Shown one piece after another: positions 38,424-49,483 of a stretch of 64,000 nucleotides of DNA; position 1 is the first letter of the stretch; every line of letters begins with the position of its first letter. Source of the stretch: Osedax symbiont Rs1 (GTDB lineage Bacteria; Pseudomonadota; Gammaproteobacteria; Pseudomonadales; Balneatricaceae); the NCBI GenBank assembly GCA_000416275.1, contig ASZJ01000089.1, positions 62,001 through 126,000 of the forward strand, read 5' to 3'. Below the pieces are notes generated by a model. It was not told the origin of the DNA. It saw only the letters and a program-made list of their open reading frames with translations, and did no database searches. A program made the translations under genes and the position numbers.

Positions 38424-38844
38424 CCCAGATAGCTGCTGACAAGCTACCGAGTATTTTGTTAAATCTAGGGGCATTAATCGCCAATATATGCTCCGTTCCT
38501 TTAGGGAACTGCTGCACAAATCCGACAATTCACCTGTGTCCCAGCGGTGCGGGACTTGTGCAGAAGCAGCTTGACTAAGATCTCGCATCGACAGCACTCT
38601 TGAGACAATTTAAAGCTAATTACCCGCCAATTAATAGGGTTTTAAGCAAACCATTTATCCATATTTTCTGTACGATAGTTTAACCTTTTCGGTTATTGTG
38701 CTTTATAATGCCCACACTTATTCCTACAATCAGTTGCATTTAAGATTGAAATATTAGCACAACCTATCGCTTTCAAATCAATGTTACAACGCACATTTCC
38801 AGCAGTGCATTTTGTTTATCAATCAAAAGGGAGCTAGCTAAAAG
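38424..38844. other. Intergenic before carbonic anhydrase, with palindromic element
   Basis: About 420 bases. It contains the imperfect palindrome at 38509-38569 (listed separately) and no gene-like frame. The last 100 bases are AT-rich and should hold the carbonic anhydrase promoter. Confidence 0.5.
38509..38569. repeat. Palindromic repeat, possible MITE/IS remnant
   Basis: Left arm CTGCTGCACAAATCC (38509-38523) and right arm GGACTTGTGCAGAAGCAG (38552-38569). The core CTGCACAA(A/G)TCC matches in 11 of 12 bases between arms, and a second inner stem GTCCC/GGGAC is present. The core resembles the arms of the hairpin at 35598-35640. Confidence 0.55.
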
Positions 38845-39474
38845 TTGAAACCATTACAACATCTTTTTCAGCAAAATTTAGAGTGGGCGAACGACATCAA
38901 GGAAAATGATCCTGAATTTTTCACCCGACTGTCGCAACAACAAGCCCCTGAATATTTGTGGATTGGCTGCTCTGATAGCAGAGTCCCCGCCAACCAAATT
39001 GTCAACTTGCCCCCCGGCGAAATATTTGTCCATCGCAACATTGCCAACTTAGTGGTGCACACCGATCTCAATTGCCTATCAGTTATTCAATACGCGGTCG
39101 AAATATTAAAGGTAAAGCACATTATAGTCTGTGGCCACTATGGCTGTGGTGGCATAAACGCCGCTATGGAAGACACCGATCACGGCCTAATCGACAACTG
39201 GCTAGGGCACATTAAAGATGTCAGCCGCTTTAATGCTGACAAGCTCGACCAGCTCTCCGGTCGAGAAAAACAAGATATGCTCTGTGAATTAAACGTTAAA
39301 GAACAAGTCATCAACGTCTGCAATACCACCATAGTACAAAATGCCTGGCGCAGAGGCGACACCCTCTCCATCCACGGCTGGGTATACAGTATCAAGAACG
39401 GTATTATCAAAGACTTAGAAACTTGTATTACTAACTCCGCGCAATTTCAGCAGAAAATCGCCAGCAAATCTTAA
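38845..39474 (+). CDS. can: Beta-class carbonic anhydrase
   Basis: A 209-aa zinc enzyme interconverting CO2 and bicarbonate. Zinc ligands are Cys42 (in GCSDSRVP, with Asp44-Arg46 dyad), His98 and Cys101 (in CGHYGCGG). The start is a TTG at 38845 with AAGGGAG upstream, since no ATG lies near the conserved N-terminus. Length is close to E. coli Can (220 aa). It supplies bicarbonate, among others to the carbamoyl-phosphate synthetase in this window. Confidence 0.95.
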   Translation: MKPLQHLFQQNLEWANDIKENDPEFFTRLSQQQAPEYLWIGCSDSRVPANQIVNLPPGEIFVHRNIANLVVHTDLNCLSVIQYAVEILKVKHIIVCGHYGCGGINAAMEDTDHGLIDNWLGHIKDVSRFNADKLDQLSGREKQDMLCELNVKEQVINVCNTTIVQNAWRRGDTLSIHGWVYSIKNGIIKDLETCITNSAQFQQKIASKS

Positions 39475-39551
39475 CTCCCTAAACCCTATCGCGCTCGAGA
39501 AGCATTGCTTTATCGGACGTCCACTAGCGCTACAATCCATTCTCAGCAGGC

Positions 39552-39581
39552 AAAAAAAAACCTCACTAGGAGGTTTTTTTT
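39552..39581. terminator. Bidirectional terminator between can and pnp
   Basis: A run of nine A, then CCTC-ACTAG-GAGG, then eight T. It should work for both convergent genes. Confidence 0.9.
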
Positions 39582-39602
39582 AACAATCTATTAAGCGTCA
39601 GA

Positions 39603-41690
39603 CTAATCTTCAGCTAAATCTTTCATTGAAAGCTTGATGCGACCACGTACATCGACATCTAGTACTTTAACTTTAATCATTTGATCCATCTTGATGTAGT
39701 CAGTCACTTTTTCAACACGCTTGCTGTCGATTTGTGAAATATGCACTAGACCATCTTTGCCAGGCAAGATGTTTACAAACGCGCCGAACTCTTCTAGACG
39801 AACCACTTTACCTTCGTAAATCTTACCAATTTCGGCTTCAGCAGTAATGCCTAATACGATATCAGTGGCTTTTTTAGCGGCAGCTTTATCGGCGGCGAAG
39901 ATACGAACCGTACCGTCATCATCAAGATCAATCATCGCTCCGGTCTGTTCAGTAATTGAGCGGATAGTAGCTCCACCTTTACCAATTACATCACGGATTT
40001 TTTCAGGGTTGATTTTGATCATAGTCATTGCAGGTGCATTGTCTGGTAATTCCGGACGTGCGTAGCCAATCACTTTAGCCATTTCTTTTAAGATATGAAC
40101 ACGTGCTTCTAACGCTTGGTCTAAAGCAAGTTCCATGATCTCTTCAGTAATACCAGTGATTTTGATATCCATTTGCAAGGCAGTAATGCCCTGCTCAGTT
40201 CCCGCTACTTTAAAGTCCATATCACCCAGATGATCTTCATCACCTAAAATATCGGTTAAGATAGCGAACTGCTCGCCTTCTTTAACCAAGCCCATCGCGA
40301 TTCCAGCGATAGGAGACTTGATAGGTACACCGGCAGACATCATCGCTAGAGAGGCACCACAAACAGACGCCATTGAGCTAGAACCATTTGATTCAGTGAT
40401 TTCTGATACGATACGGATAGTGTACGGAAAATCTTCTTGGCTCGGTAACATTGCAGCAACAGAGCGACGCGCTAAACGACCGTGACCGATTTCACGACGT
40501 CCAGTAGATCCCATACGACCTGCTTCACCCACTGAGTAAGGAGGGAAGTTGTAATGTAACATGAACGGGTCTTTACGCTCGCCTTCAATAGCGTCAATTA
40601 GCTGCTGATCGCGAGAAGTTCCTAAAGTACAAGTAACGATCGCCTGAGTTTCACCACGGGTGAACAGAGCAGATCCATGAGTACCGGAAAGAATATCGAT
40701 TTCAACATCGATGCCGCGAACAGTCTTAGTGTCACGACCGTCAATGCGCGGCTGACCGTTAACAATACGTTGACGCACTGTCGATTTTTCAATAGCGCTT
40801 ACCACGCCAGATACTTCTTTAGCTGAGGACTGACCTTCTTCCCCAGAAAGACTGCTAACTGCTTGAGTACGCAAGTCAGCAAGCATCGCTTGACGCTGCA
40901 TCTTATCAGCAGTTTGGTAAGCAGTTGCTATACCGGCACCGACTAGTTCTGTTACTTGAGCAACTAGTGCTTGGTTAACTTCAGCAGGAGACCAGTCCCA
41001 AGTTGGCTTGCCAACTTCAGCTTTTAGCTCGGCAATTGCATCAATTGCGCCTTGAAACTCAGTGTGGGCGAATAATACCGCACCCAACATTTCGTCTTCG
41101 CTTAGCTCGTCTGCTTCTGACTCAACCATAAGCACGGCATCTTTAGTACCAGCTACAACCATGTCCAGCTCAGAATTAGCTAACTGCTCATAAGTAGGGT
41201 TTAGAATATAGCCTTGATCTTCGGTGAAACCAACACGTGCACAACCAATCGGTCCCTGGAAAGGAATACCGGAGATAGCCAGTGCCGCAGAGACACCCAA
41301 CATCGCCGCGATATCCGGATCATTGACTTTATCAGCAGACATTACAGTACAAATAACTTGCACTTCGTTCATGAAGCCTTTCGGGAATAGTGGTCTGATC
41401 GGACGGTCAATAAGACGCGAAGTTAAGGTTTCTTTTTCAGAGGGACGCGCTTCACGCTTGAAGAATCCACCGGGAATCTTACCAACTGAATAATACTTTT
41501 CTTGATAATGTACTGATAATGGGAAAAAATCTTGACCATCTTTTGCTGTTTTAGAACCGACCACTGTACATAATACTTGTACGCCTTCGATCGTAACTAA
41601 TACTGCACCAGTTGCCTGGCGCGCGATACGGCCAGTTTCTAAAGTAACTTCTTGGTTACCTAATTTGAATTTTTTAGTAATCGCTTGCAC
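39603..41690 (-). CDS. pnp: Polyribonucleotide nucleotidyltransferase
   Basis: PNPase (695 aa) degrades RNA 3'-5' by phosphorolysis and is part of the degradosome. Two RNase PH domains, a KH domain near residues 550-610 ([16 protein letters not shown]) and an S1 domain from about 620 ([20 protein letters not shown]) are visible. The start is GTG at 41690 with AGAGGA upstream. A long leader with a stable hairpin precedes it, as in E. coli, where RNase III and PNPase control the message. Order rpsO-pnp is conserved. Confidence 0.98.
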   Translation of the reverse strand: MQAITKKFKLGNQEVTLETGRIARQATGAVLVTIEGVQVLCTVVGSKTAKDGQDFFPLSVHYQEKYYSVGKIPGGFFKREARPSEKETLTSRLIDRPIRPLFPKGFMNEVQVICTVMSADKVNDPDIAAMLGVSAALAISGIPFQGPIGCARVGFTEDQGYILNPTYEQLANSELDMVVAGTKDAVLMVESEADELSEDEMLGAVLFAHTEFQGAIDAIAELKAEVGKPTWDWSPAEVNQALVAQVTELVGAGIATAYQTADKMQRQAMLADLRTQAVSSLSGEEGQSSAKEVSGVVSAIEKSTVRQRIVNGQPRIDGRDTKTVRGIDVEIDILSGTHGSALFTRGETQAIVTCTLGTSRDQQLIDAIEGERKDPFMLHYNFPPYSVGEAGRMGSTGRREIGHGRLARRSVAAMLPSQEDFPYTIRIVSEITESNGSSSMASVCGASLAMMSAGVPIKSPIAGIAMGLVKEGEQFAILTDILGDEDHLGDMDFKVAGTEQGITALQMDIKITGITEEIMELALDQALEARVHILKEMAKVIGYARPELPDNAPAMTMIKINPEKIRDVIGKGGATIRSITEQTGAMIDLDDDGTVRIFAADKAAAKKATDIVLGITAEAEIGKIYEGKVVRLEEFGAFVNILPGKDGLVHISQIDSKRVEKVTDYIKMDQMIKVKVLDVDVRGRIKLSMKDLAED

Positions 41691-41756
41691 GATATATCCT
41701 CTTTTTAAATAAATATAAAACCAATAGAGGCGACAGTAAGCTCGCTTTAAATGCCA

Positions 41757-41826
41757 GTACTCGTTTATTCTCTGCTTGGGCTGGTCAGCAGAGCTGCACA
41801 GAGCAAGTCAAAAGATAAATGAGTAC
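41757..41826 (-). promoter_or_regulatory. pnp leader hairpin
   Basis: GTACTCGTTTAT (41757-41768) pairs with ATAAATGAGTAC (41815-41826), 11 of 12 plus one wobble. An inner stem CTCTGCT/AGCAGAG lies at 41770-41776 / 41787-41793. The structure is in the untranslated leader, 67 bases before the GTG, where E. coli has its RNase III autoregulatory stem. Confidence 0.6.
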
Positions 41827-41911
41827 GGGCGGATAGCACTTAATGAAGATCTACTGGCGGTATTGCCATTTTCAGGTTTAGAGCCGATAAAAAGTCTAAA
41901 GTTACCTGGCT

Positions 41912-41942
41912 AAAAACAAAGAGGGCCGTGCAAGCACGGCCC
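41912..41942 (-). terminator. rpsO terminator
   Basis: GGGCCGTG-CAAG-CACGGCCC (41923-41942). On the minus strand it continues to TCTTTGTTTTTAG. It lies ten bases after the rpsO stop; readthrough would supply pnp. Confidence 0.85.
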
Positions 41943-41952
41943 AGAACAAGTC

Positions 41953-42222
41953 TTAACGACGTAGTCCTAAACGCTTGATCAGATCAAGGTAACTATCAAC
42001 CTTAGTCTTCTTCAAGTAATCAAGTAATTTACGACGCTGGTTTACCATACGGATTAGACCGCGACGTGAATGGTGATCATGAATGTGAGACTTGAAATGT
42101 CCCTGAAGAGCTAGGATGTTAGCAGTAAGTAGTGCTACTTGAACTTCAGAAGAACCTGTATCACCTTCACCACGACCATAATCCGCAACAATTTGCGCTT
42201 TCTCAACAGCTGATAATGCCAT
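41953..42222 (-). CDS. rpsO: 30S ribosomal protein S15
   Basis: S15 (89 aa) binds the three-way junction of 16S rRNA. Recognised by [39 protein letters not shown]-type segments and the C-terminal [12 protein letters not shown]. Length is exact for the family. Located between truB and pnp. Confidence 0.98.
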   Translation of the reverse strand: MALSAVEKAQIVADYGRGEGDTGSSEVQVALLTANILALQGHFKSHIHDHHSRRGLIRMVNQRRKLLDYLKKTKVDSYLDLIKRLGLRR

Positions 42223-42331
42223 TTTTTCTACTCCATATTAATATGCAGATAATCAGGCTTAGCCTGTCTTACCTTAGTTAAGGACACGAGCTACCAAGCA
42301 TATTTTTAGTAGGCCGCCAATTACCCGCGGT

Positions 42332-42361
42332 ATAATAACACCGCCGATATACTGTTGTCAT
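42332..42361 (-). promoter_or_regulatory. Candidate rpsO promoter
   Basis: Minus-strand -35 ATGACA (42356-42361), 18-base spacer, -10 TATTAT (42332-42337), about 110 bases before the rpsO start. Confidence 0.45.
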
Positions 42362-42475
42362 TTTATATTAGCTGAATCTGTGGTTTCAAAGTACAGCCAT
42401 AGACCAAACTTACAAGTTCAGTAGCTGTTCTCTAACCTCTGCAAGAAGCTGAAGCTGAGACGACACTGCCAATCA

Positions 42476-43471
42476 TTAAGCCTCAGTCGAGGTATTCAGC
42501 AACCGCTTAGAGCTTAAAACATGCTGCGAGTTGATTTCACCGATACCGACAAACTGATCAGTTTCAGCGATATGAATGCGCACTAAAGGAGTGTTTAGCT
42601 CTATTTCACTAGCTTGCAGCTCAACTGGCTTACCTTGAAATAAAGCCAATTTTTGCGCTTCGTTTAAGATTACTTTTGGAAAGTGCTCAACGGGGGAATA
42701 AGCAGGGAGCAATAGCGCGTCTAACTGCTGATATTTTAGCACCTCGATAGCGGCTTGCTGATCGTCGCCCTCATCTATTTGCACCGCACTGACAATTTTT
42801 TCAAGCTGCTCAACCGTGATCATCATATCTGCCTGGTACGGCCCTGATTCCAGCCGACGCAATGCAGAGACATGAGCACCACAACCTAAGAGCAAGCCTA
42901 AGTCTTCAACAATTGAGCGTATATAGGTGCCCTTAGTGCAACGGATGTCTAAATCCAACTCACCAACTTCTGGTCGATAGTCCAATAATTGAATATTTAA
43001 GATGGTGACTTTGCGGGGCTTAACCGCAATTTTTTCGCCTTTTCGCGCCAGTTTGTACAGAGGCTGACCTTTATACTTGAGCGCTGAAAACATCGAGGGG
43101 ACTTGTTCTATCTCACCGGTAAAGTGGCTGAGCAAAAACTGTTCAATCAGCGTTTTATTGACATGTTCACCAATTGGCTGCTCTTCAACGACTTTGCCTT
43201 CTGCATCTGAGGAGTCGGTCCGAATCCCTAATTTGGCAGTGGTCAAATAACGCTTGTCTGCCTCCAAGAGGAATTGAGAGAACTTAGTTGCCTCGCCAAA
43301 AGTCAGCGGTAACATACCTGTTGCCAGAGGATCCAATGCACCAGTATGCCCGGCTTTCGCCGCTCCGTACAGGCGCTTTACATATTGTAAAACACCATTT
43401 GAGCTCAAACCTTGGGGTTTATCTAATAAAAAAACGCCGTCTAATTGACGGCCTTTATGTCTTCTTCCCAT
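42476..43471 (-). CDS. truB: tRNA pseudouridine-55 synthase
   Basis: TruB (331 aa) makes pseudouridine 55 in the T-loop of tRNAs. The catalytic aspartate is Asp47 in GHTGALDPLATGMLP. Other marks: LDKPQGLSSN at the N-terminus, and RCTKGTYIRSIVEDLG in the middle. The C-terminal PUA-like domain is present. Slightly longer than E. coli TruB (314 aa). It follows rbfA by 15 bases. Confidence 0.97.
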   Translation of the reverse strand: MGRRHKGRQLDGVFLLDKPQGLSSNGVLQYVKRLYGAAKAGHTGALDPLATGMLPLTFGEATKFSQFLLEADKRYLTTAKLGIRTDSSDAEGKVVEEQPIGEHVNKTLIEQFLLSHFTGEIEQVPSMFSALKYKGQPLYKLARKGEKIAVKPRKVTILNIQLLDYRPEVGELDLDIRCTKGTYIRSIVEDLGLLLGCGAHVSALRRLESGPYQADMMITVEQLEKIVSAVQIDEGDDQQAAIEVLKYQQLDALLLPAYSPVEHFPKVILNEAQKLALFQGKPVELQASEIELNTPLVRIHIAETDQFVGIGEINSQHVLSSKRLLNTSTEA

Positions 43472-43486
43472 TGTATATGCTCGATA

Positions 43487-43894
43487 TTATTCGCTGTCGG
43501 TGTCATCTTTTTGCGCGGCGCTTTTTTTACTTTCTCGAACAGTTTGTTCGATTAAGCTGTGTAAACGACGCCCTCGATCAACACTCGCATCAAAGTGGAA
43601 GCGTAATTTTGGCACAGTGCGCAACTGCATATTATGCGCTAGCTCAGTACGCAGGTAACCCGCGGCATCTTTTAAGACTTCACTGGCTGCGTTGACCGCA
43701 TCATCTTCACTTTGCTCGCCAAAGGGCATCACTGTGAAATATACTTCTGCATAACCTAGATCGCGAGCAACTTTTACAAAACTAATAGTCACCATACCTA
43801 TACGCGGATCTTTAATCTCAAGCTGAATCAGCTTAGCTAGATCACGCTGCATTTGCTCAGCAATACGCTGAGTCCGGCTATATTCTTTTGCCAT
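43487..43894 (-). CDS. rbfA: 30S ribosome-binding factor
   Basis: RbfA (135 aa) assists 16S rRNA 5' end processing and cold adaptation. KH-like fold with YSRTQRIAEQMQRDLAKLI, DPRIGMVTISFVKVARDLGYAEVYFTV-like segments and LRFHFDASVDRG. The last residues are acidic. It lies between infB and truB. Confidence 0.97.
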   Translation of the reverse strand: MAKEYSRTQRIAEQMQRDLAKLIQLEIKDPRIGMVTISFVKVARDLGYAEVYFTVMPFGEQSEDDAVNAASEVLKDAAGYLRTELAHNMQLRTVPKLRFHFDASVDRGRRLHSLIEQTVRESKKSAAQKDDTDSE

Positions 43895-43917
43895 AGGAAT
43901 TTTCTTACCTAAATGAT

Positions 43918-43943
43918 GAGACCCCTACCAAGGTAGAGGTCTC
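43918..43943 (+). terminator. Hairpin in the infB-rbfA gap
   Basis: GAGACCCCTACC-AA-GGTAGAGGTCTC, a 12-bp stem with one wobble, followed on the plus strand by TGTTTTTTG. It is oriented against the flanking genes, so it may stop antisense transcription or act as an RNA processing site in the operon mRNA. Confidence 0.5.
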
Positions 43944-43984
43944 TGTTTTTTGATCTAATATCTGTTAAAAACAATCACTTAGAA

Positions 43985-46672
43985 CTAGTCAATAGTTCTA
44001 GCTATTTCAACAGTATCAAATACTTCGATCTGATCGCCAACCTTGACATCGTTGTAGTTCTTCACCCCGATACCACATTCCATACCTTGACGAACTTCAG
44101 CAACAGATTCTTTAAAGCGACGTAGTGATTCAAGGTCACCTTCGTAAATAACCACGTTATCACGTAGCACTCGAATCTTCTTGTTACGGAATACAGATCC
44201 CTCAGTCACCATACAACCGGCAACAAGGCCAATCTTAGGAGAGCGGAACACGTCGCGCACTTGAGCGATACCGACGATTTCTTCGCGAAGCTCTGGTGAT
44301 AATAAACCACTCATTGCCTGCTTAACATCATCGATTATGTTGTAGATAATGCTGTAGTAACGTAATTGCAGACCTTCACGATCAACAATCGCCTTCGCCT
44401 GTGAATCAGCACGAACGTTAAAACCAACCATCAACGCTGAAGAAGCCATCGCTAGGTTAGCGTCAGTTTCAGCTATACCGCCTACTCCCGATGAAACTAT
44501 AACAACTTTAACTTCATCCGTAGACAAATCTTCCAGTGCCGTAGTCAGCGCTTCTAATGAACCTCTTACATCGGTTTTCAAAACGATGTTTAGAGTCGCG
44601 ACATCACCTGATTCCATGTTGGCAAACAAGTTTTCCAGCTTAGACGCCTGTTGACGAGCAAGCTTAATTTCGCGGTATTTACCTTGGCGGAACAACGCAA
44701 CTTCACGCGCTTTCTTGTCGTTACTTACGACAGTGAATTCAGCACCCGCTGATGGAGTACCATCTAGTCCAATAATTTCTATTGGCTCTGAGGGACCGGC
44801 CATAGTGACTGCATCACCGTTTTCATCCATCATCGCGCGAACCCGACCATAGTGAAGTCCAGCCAATACTATATCGCCTTTCTTCAACTGACCCGATTGA
44901 ACTAATACAGTGGCAACCGCTCCACGGCCTTTTTCTAGACGCGACTCAATAACCACGCCTTGTGCCTGCCCCGCTTCTACTGCGGTTAATTCAAGCAATT
45001 CAGCCTGCAGTGAAATAGCCTCTAACAGATTTTCAATACCCTCACCGGTCTTAGCAGAGACTTTGACGAACTGCACGTCTCCACCCCACTCTTCTGGGAT
45101 AACATCCAGCGCCGCTAGCTCATTCATGACGCGATCGGGATCGGCTTGCTCTTTATCAATTTTGTTGACTGCTATAACTAAAGGTACGCCCGCCGCTTTC
45201 GCGTGCTGAACAGCCTCTTTAGTTTGTGGCATCACCCCATCATCAGCGGCAACCGCTAAGACGACGATATCAGTCAACTGCGCACCACGTGCACGCATTG
45301 CAGTAAATGCTGCGTGACCCGGGGTATCTAGGAAGGTGATTAAACCTTTACTAGTTTTAACTCGGTACGCACCTATATGCTGAGTGATTCCACCTGACTC
45401 GCCAGAGGCAACCCGCGATGCACGAATATTATCCAACAGCGAAGTTTTACCATGGTCGACGTGACCCATTACCGTAACAACAGGCGCACGGGAAATAGCT
45501 TCACCTTCAGTATCCACTGAATCGAGTAACGCTTCTTCAATCGCATTATCGGCCATCGGCTTGGCGATGTGTCCCATTTCTTCAACCACTAAAATAGCGG
45601 TATCTTGATCGATGACTTGGTTGATGGTGGCCATAGCCCCCATCTTGAACATAACTTTGATCACTTCAGCAGCTTTTACTGACATTTTCTTCGCCAGCTC
45701 GGCAACGATAATGCTTTCAGGTACGGCCACTTCGTGGACACGCGCCGCTTGAGGCTCAGTAAATCCGTGTTGATTAGGGCTTCCTGAACTTAGCACTGCC
45801 GGCTTAGATCGTGCATTCCGAGAAATCTTACCGCGACGATTACGCTTGTCAGATCTACCTGAACCGGTAGATTTGCTCTTGGCAGGTTTCTTTTCTTCAC
45901 GCGCTGGCTTTTTATGTACCGGTGCCTTTTTCGGTGTTGCCTGTGCTATCACATCGGCTTTAGCCTGATCTTCAGCATCTTCTTTGGCAATACGTGCAGC
46001 ATCTTCTACTGCTTTTTTCTGCGCCGCTGCCTCGGCAGCTAGTCGCTCACCTTCATGGGCAACGTGTTCTTTGGCGGCAGCTTCAGCAGCTTTCTCAGCT
46101 TCTTTTTCAGCAGCTGATCGCTCTTGCTCTCGACGTTGATCTTCGGCAATTTCAGCCGCAGTCTTTTGCTCTTCAACAACCGGAACTTTTGGTGCAGCAG
46201 TCGGAATTTTAGGTGTCTCTATCGCCTTAGCTGTAGCATCTGCTTTATCTTCAGTTTTAGTCGTCGCGGCAACAGTCGCTGCAACAACAGGACTATCGAC
46301 TACAGTTTCAGCTGTCGCTACTGCTGCAACTTCTGCCTCTGCCGTCTCTTCAGCTTCTACTTCAGTACGCTTCACATAGGTACGGGTTTTGCGCACTTCG
46401 ACATTAACTGTCTTGCGCCCAGAACCACCGGTAGTTTTCAGCTGCGTGGTAGACTTACGCTTCAAACTAATCTTTTTCGGCTGACCATCTTCATCCGCCG
46501 AAGCTTCTCCATGGGCACGCTTTAAATGTAATAATAATGCCTGGCGCTCATCATCGGTTACTTTTGAGTCTTGCTTCTTACCTTTGATCCCAGCTTCAGC
46601 CATTTGTGTTATCAAACGCTCAGGGGATACACCGATCACATCGGCTAATTCTGTAACTATTACTTCTGACAT
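43985..46672 (-). CDS. infB: Translation initiation factor IF-2
   Basis: IF-2 (895 aa) is the GTPase that brings initiator tRNA to the 30S subunit. The N-terminus has an IF2_N domain and a long Ala/Glu/Lys-rich linker (about residues 50-290). The G domain starts near 400: [12 protein letters not shown] (G1), DTPGHAAF (G3), [10 protein letters not shown] (G4). The C-terminal fMet-binding domain ends [14 protein letters not shown]. It is 20 bases after nusA and in the standard rimP-nusA-infB operon. Confidence 0.98.
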   Translation of the reverse strand: MSEVIVTELADVIGVSPERLITQMAEAGIKGKKQDSKVTDDERQALLLHLKRAHGEASADEDGQPKKISLKRKSTTQLKTTGGSGRKTVNVEVRKTRTYVKRTEVEAEETAEAEVAAVATAETVVDSPVVAATVAATTKTEDKADATAKAIETPKIPTAAPKVPVVEEQKTAAEIAEDQRREQERSAAEKEAEKAAEAAAKEHVAHEGERLAAEAAAQKKAVEDAARIAKEDAEDQAKADVIAQATPKKAPVHKKPAREEKKPAKSKSTGSGRSDKRNRRGKISRNARSKPAVLSSGSPNQHGFTEPQAARVHEVAVPESIIVAELAKKMSVKAAEVIKVMFKMGAMATINQVIDQDTAILVVEEMGHIAKPMADNAIEEALLDSVDTEGEAISRAPVVTVMGHVDHGKTSLLDNIRASRVASGESGGITQHIGAYRVKTSKGLITFLDTPGHAAFTAMRARGAQLTDIVVLAVAADDGVMPQTKEAVQHAKAAGVPLVIAVNKIDKEQADPDRVMNELAALDVIPEEWGGDVQFVKVSAKTGEGIENLLEAISLQAELLELTAVEAGQAQGVVIESRLEKGRGAVATVLVQSGQLKKGDIVLAGLHYGRVRAMMDENGDAVTMAGPSEPIEIIGLDGTPSAGAEFTVVSNDKKAREVALFRQGKYREIKLARQQASKLENLFANMESGDVATLNIVLKTDVRGSLEALTTALEDLSTDEVKVVIVSSGVGGIAETDANLAMASSALMVGFNVRADSQAKAIVDREGLQLRYYSIIYNIIDDVKQAMSGLLSPELREEIVGIAQVRDVFRSPKIGLVAGCMVTEGSVFRNKKIRVLRDNVVIYEGDLESLRRFKESVAEVRQGMECGIGVKNYNDVKVGDQIEVFDTVEIARTID

Positions 46673-46692
46673 ATTTTTACTCCTACCTCGGC

Positions 46693-48186
46693 TTACGCTT
46701 CATCCGCGAACCAAGGGGCGCGGGCTGTCATAATATATTGAGCAGCTAATTCTTCAGTCATACCATCTACATCCAACAGCTCATCGACTGATTGCTCAGC
46801 AAGATCTTCCATTGTGATGATACCTTGGGCAGCTAACAGATAAGCAAAGTGCTTATCCATGCCTTCCATGGTCAGTAAGTCTTCCGCAGGCTCGGCTTTT
46901 TCTAAGACTTCTTCACTGGCCAGTGCTTGATTGAGCAGTGCATCTTTGGCGCGAGTGCGAAGTTCATTAACGATATCTTCATCAAAACCATCGATTTGCA
47001 ACATTTCATCAACCGGCACGTAAGCCACTTCTTCAAGTGTGCTAAATCCTTCGTCAACTAATACCGCAGCGACGTCTTCATCGACATCTAAAGCTTCGAT
47101 AAAACGATCGACAATGCCGCCAACTTCAGATTGTTGCTTTTTAGCAGCATCTTCTTCAGTCATCACGTTTAGTTCCCAGCCGGTAAGCTCAGAGGCTAAA
47201 CGAACATTCTGACCGCTGCGGCCAATAGCCATCGCCAGTGCTTCTTGAGCTACTGCGATATCCATAGAATGCTTATCTTCTTCGACGACAATAGACACCA
47301 CTTCAGCAGGTGACATAGCATTAATCACCAGCTGTGCTGGGTTATCATCCCAAGTAATAATGTCGACACGTTCACCGCCTAACTCGTTCGATACCGCTTG
47401 CACTCGTGCTCCACGCATACCGACACAAGCACCAACTGGATCAATACGACCATCGTTAGTTTTAACGGCGATTTTCGCTCGGGATCCAGGATCGCGAGCG
47501 GCGGCGCGAATTTCAATCACCTGCTCTGACACTTCTGGCACTTCAATACTAAACAGCTCAATTAGCATCTTAGGGCTAGTACGCGATAAAACTAGCTGAG
47601 GGCCACGACCTTCAGTGCGAATTTCATGCAGTACCGCGCGAACACGATCACCAATTCTAAACACTTCTCTCGGCAATATATTTTCACGTGGCAACAGAGC
47701 TTCTGCGTTATTCCCAAGATCGATAATAATATTATCACGAGTTACTTTTTTAACCGTCGCAGAGATCAGCTCTCCTACACGATCCCGGTACATTTCGACC
47801 ACTTTAGCGCGTTCAGCTTCACGGACTTTTTGCACGATGACCTGTTTCGCGGTCTGCGCGGCGATTCGACCAAACTTTACCGATTCAATTTGCTCTACAT
47901 GCACATCACCGATTTTTAACTCGGCATCAACTTCTGCGGCTTCTTGCGAAGTCCACTCAGTACCAAGAATCGCAACACCTTCATCACCGACTACTGTCCA
48001 GCGTCTAAAAGTATCGTAATCACCGGTTGTACGATCAATTTTTACGTAAATATCAGACTCTTCATCTTCAAAACGTCTTTTGGTCGCCGTTGCTAACGCC
48101 AACTCTATCGCCTCGAAAATAACCTCTTTAGATACGTCCTTTTCATTCGAAACTGCTTCTGCTACCAGCAAGATTTCTTTGCTCAT
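46693..48186 (-). CDS. nusA: Transcription termination/antitermination factor NusA
   Basis: NusA (497 aa) binds RNA polymerase and modulates pausing and termination. Domains: N-terminal polymerase-binding domain, S1 ([21 protein letters not shown]), two KH domains ([38 protein letters not shown]), and two C-terminal acidic repeats ([37 protein letters not shown]). Both repeats are present as in E. coli. The rimP-nusA gap is 61 bases. Confidence 0.98.
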   Translation of the reverse strand: MSKEILLVAEAVSNEKDVSKEVIFEAIELALATATKRRFEDEESDIYVKIDRTTGDYDTFRRWTVVGDEGVAILGTEWTSQEAAEVDAELKIGDVHVEQIESVKFGRIAAQTAKQVIVQKVREAERAKVVEMYRDRVGELISATVKKVTRDNIIIDLGNNAEALLPRENILPREVFRIGDRVRAVLHEIRTEGRGPQLVLSRTSPKMLIELFSIEVPEVSEQVIEIRAAARDPGSRAKIAVKTNDGRIDPVGACVGMRGARVQAVSNELGGERVDIITWDDNPAQLVINAMSPAEVVSIVVEEDKHSMDIAVAQEALAMAIGRSGQNVRLASELTGWELNVMTEEDAAKKQQSEVGGIVDRFIEALDVDEDVAAVLVDEGFSTLEEVAYVPVDEMLQIDGFDEDIVNELRTRAKDALLNQALASEEVLEKAEPAEDLLTMEGMDKHFAYLLAAQGIITMEDLAEQSVDELLDVDGMTEELAAQYIMTARAPWFADEA

Positions 48187-48247
48187 ATCAATGCCTCGCT
48201 ATTTTTCCCTGCTGGTACCCAAGTAATTTTGGTACCAATTAGTTATT

Positions 48248-48718
48248 TTAAGAATACTGTGGTTCAACTTGCGCTTTATCTATGTAATCCAGCGGTAGCA
48301 GAAATTCTTCATTATCTACTTGGATGACAATATCATCATCTTCTATACTTTTAAGCTGACCTTTGAAATTTCTACGCCCATCAAATGGCATGCGTAACTT
48401 AATTTTGATCACTTGCCCAATGTAAGCTTGGTAATGCTCTAATTTAAACAGCAATCTATCCAAACCTGGCGAGGACACCTCTAAGCTATACTTCCCGGAA
48501 ATAGTATCTTCGACATCCAGAATACCACTAGCGTGATGACTCATTAGCGCACAATCATCAACCGACACGCCGTTTTCGCCATCGATGAAGATGCGTAAAA
48601 TGCTGTCTTTCCCCTGGGAAATATATTCAATTCCCCACAATTCAAAACCCATTGATTCAGCAACAGGCTCTAGCATTTCTTGTAACTGTTTTAATTTCGC
48701 AGACACTGCGTACCTCAA
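48248..48718 (-). CDS. rimP: Ribosome maturation factor
   Basis: RimP (156 aa) assists 30S assembly. Seen: [31 protein letters not shown]-like segment ([10 protein letters not shown]), [15 protein letters not shown], and [21 protein letters not shown]. It opens the operon rimP-nusA-infB-rbfA-truB. Upstream are two terminator-like hairpins and then tRNA-fMet, the metY-rimP layout of E. coli. Confidence 0.97.
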   Translation of the reverse strand: MRYAVSAKLKQLQEMLEPVAESMGFELWGIEYISQGKDSILRIFIDGENGVSVDDCALMSHHASGILDVEDTISGKYSLEVSSPGLDRLLFKLEHYQAYIGQVIKIKLRMPFDGRRNFKGQLKSIEDDDIVIQVDNEEFLLPLDYIDKAQVEPQYS

Positions 48719-48817
48719 ATATTAATTCACAACAAGCTGTGCACAGCAAGCCAACTATTCAGCTTGCTGCTAATAAATTATTGCACAATCGCTGCTTTGA
48801 ACGACTACGCCAATAAC

Positions 48818-48843
48818 AAAAAAATGGGCCACATAGGCCCATT
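48818..48843 (-). terminator. Terminator T2 between tRNA-fMet and rimP
   Basis: AATGGGCC-ACATA-GGCCCATT (48823-48843), perfect 8-bp stem. On the minus strand seven T follow. It lies about 100 bases before the rimP start. Confidence 0.85.
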
Positions 48844-48898
48844 CTTTAATCAGAGTAACAAAAACTGGATTAAGACAAGTTTTCATTTCTCGTAATTA

Positions 48899-48922
48899 CG
48901 AAAAAGCCCCTTAAAAGGGGCC
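48899..48922 (-). terminator. Terminator T1 between tRNA-fMet and rimP
   Basis: GCCCC-TTAAAA-GGGGC with flanking complementary bases. On the minus strand it runs into TTTTTC. It is the first of two tandem hairpins after the tRNA-fMet gene. Confidence 0.8.
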
Positions 48923-49070
48923 TATTAAACGGGCGATTATCATCCAGCTAATTGCTGTATAAAAACCCCTTAGTACTTTTACAGTTTATCAGACTGCAGC
49001 TAGAGTAACGACATCTAGACCTAACCTATTTGACTCAGCGCTAGTTATTTACAACTAGCGAATATCAAAT

Positions 49071-49147
<77 letters not shown>

Positions 49148-49385
49148 TCAAACTTTTCTAATCTATAACTTGAACTTAGCGACTTTAACTACTACTCAAG
49201 TCGGTGCGCAGTGTAATCTAATGTAAGATTAAAAACAAGCTATTTTCAGAACATCAACCACATACATCGACCGATCCCACTTGCCTTATTTTACTCACAA
49301 ACTACAACTAACTACCACTCACTAAGAGCAACAACTATTCGAAGCTAGATCAACACGACTCCTTAACAGAGCTTTTTCTAAAAAA

Positions 49386-49472
49386 TGGTGCCCAGAGCCG
49401 GACTCGAACCGGCACGACTATACAGTCACTACCCCCTCAAGGTAGCGTGTCTACCAATTTCACCACCTGGGC
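49386..49472 (-). tRNA. tRNA-Leu (anticodon GAG)
   Basis: An 87-base type II tRNA with a long variable arm on the minus strand. Anticodon stem CTACC/GGTAG closes the loop TTGAGGG (anticodon GAG). CCA is encoded. It lies 11 bases after secG, as leuU does in E. coli, and so is likely cotranscribed with tpiA-secG. Confidence 0.97.
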
Positions 49473-49483
49473 TAAACTTAACA

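Noticed and set aside
38373-38597. 74-aa minus-strand frame over the palindrome before the carbonic anhydrase gene
   Set aside because: Mostly made of the inverted repeat and the end of the upstream gene; no domain. Treated as a repeat element instead.
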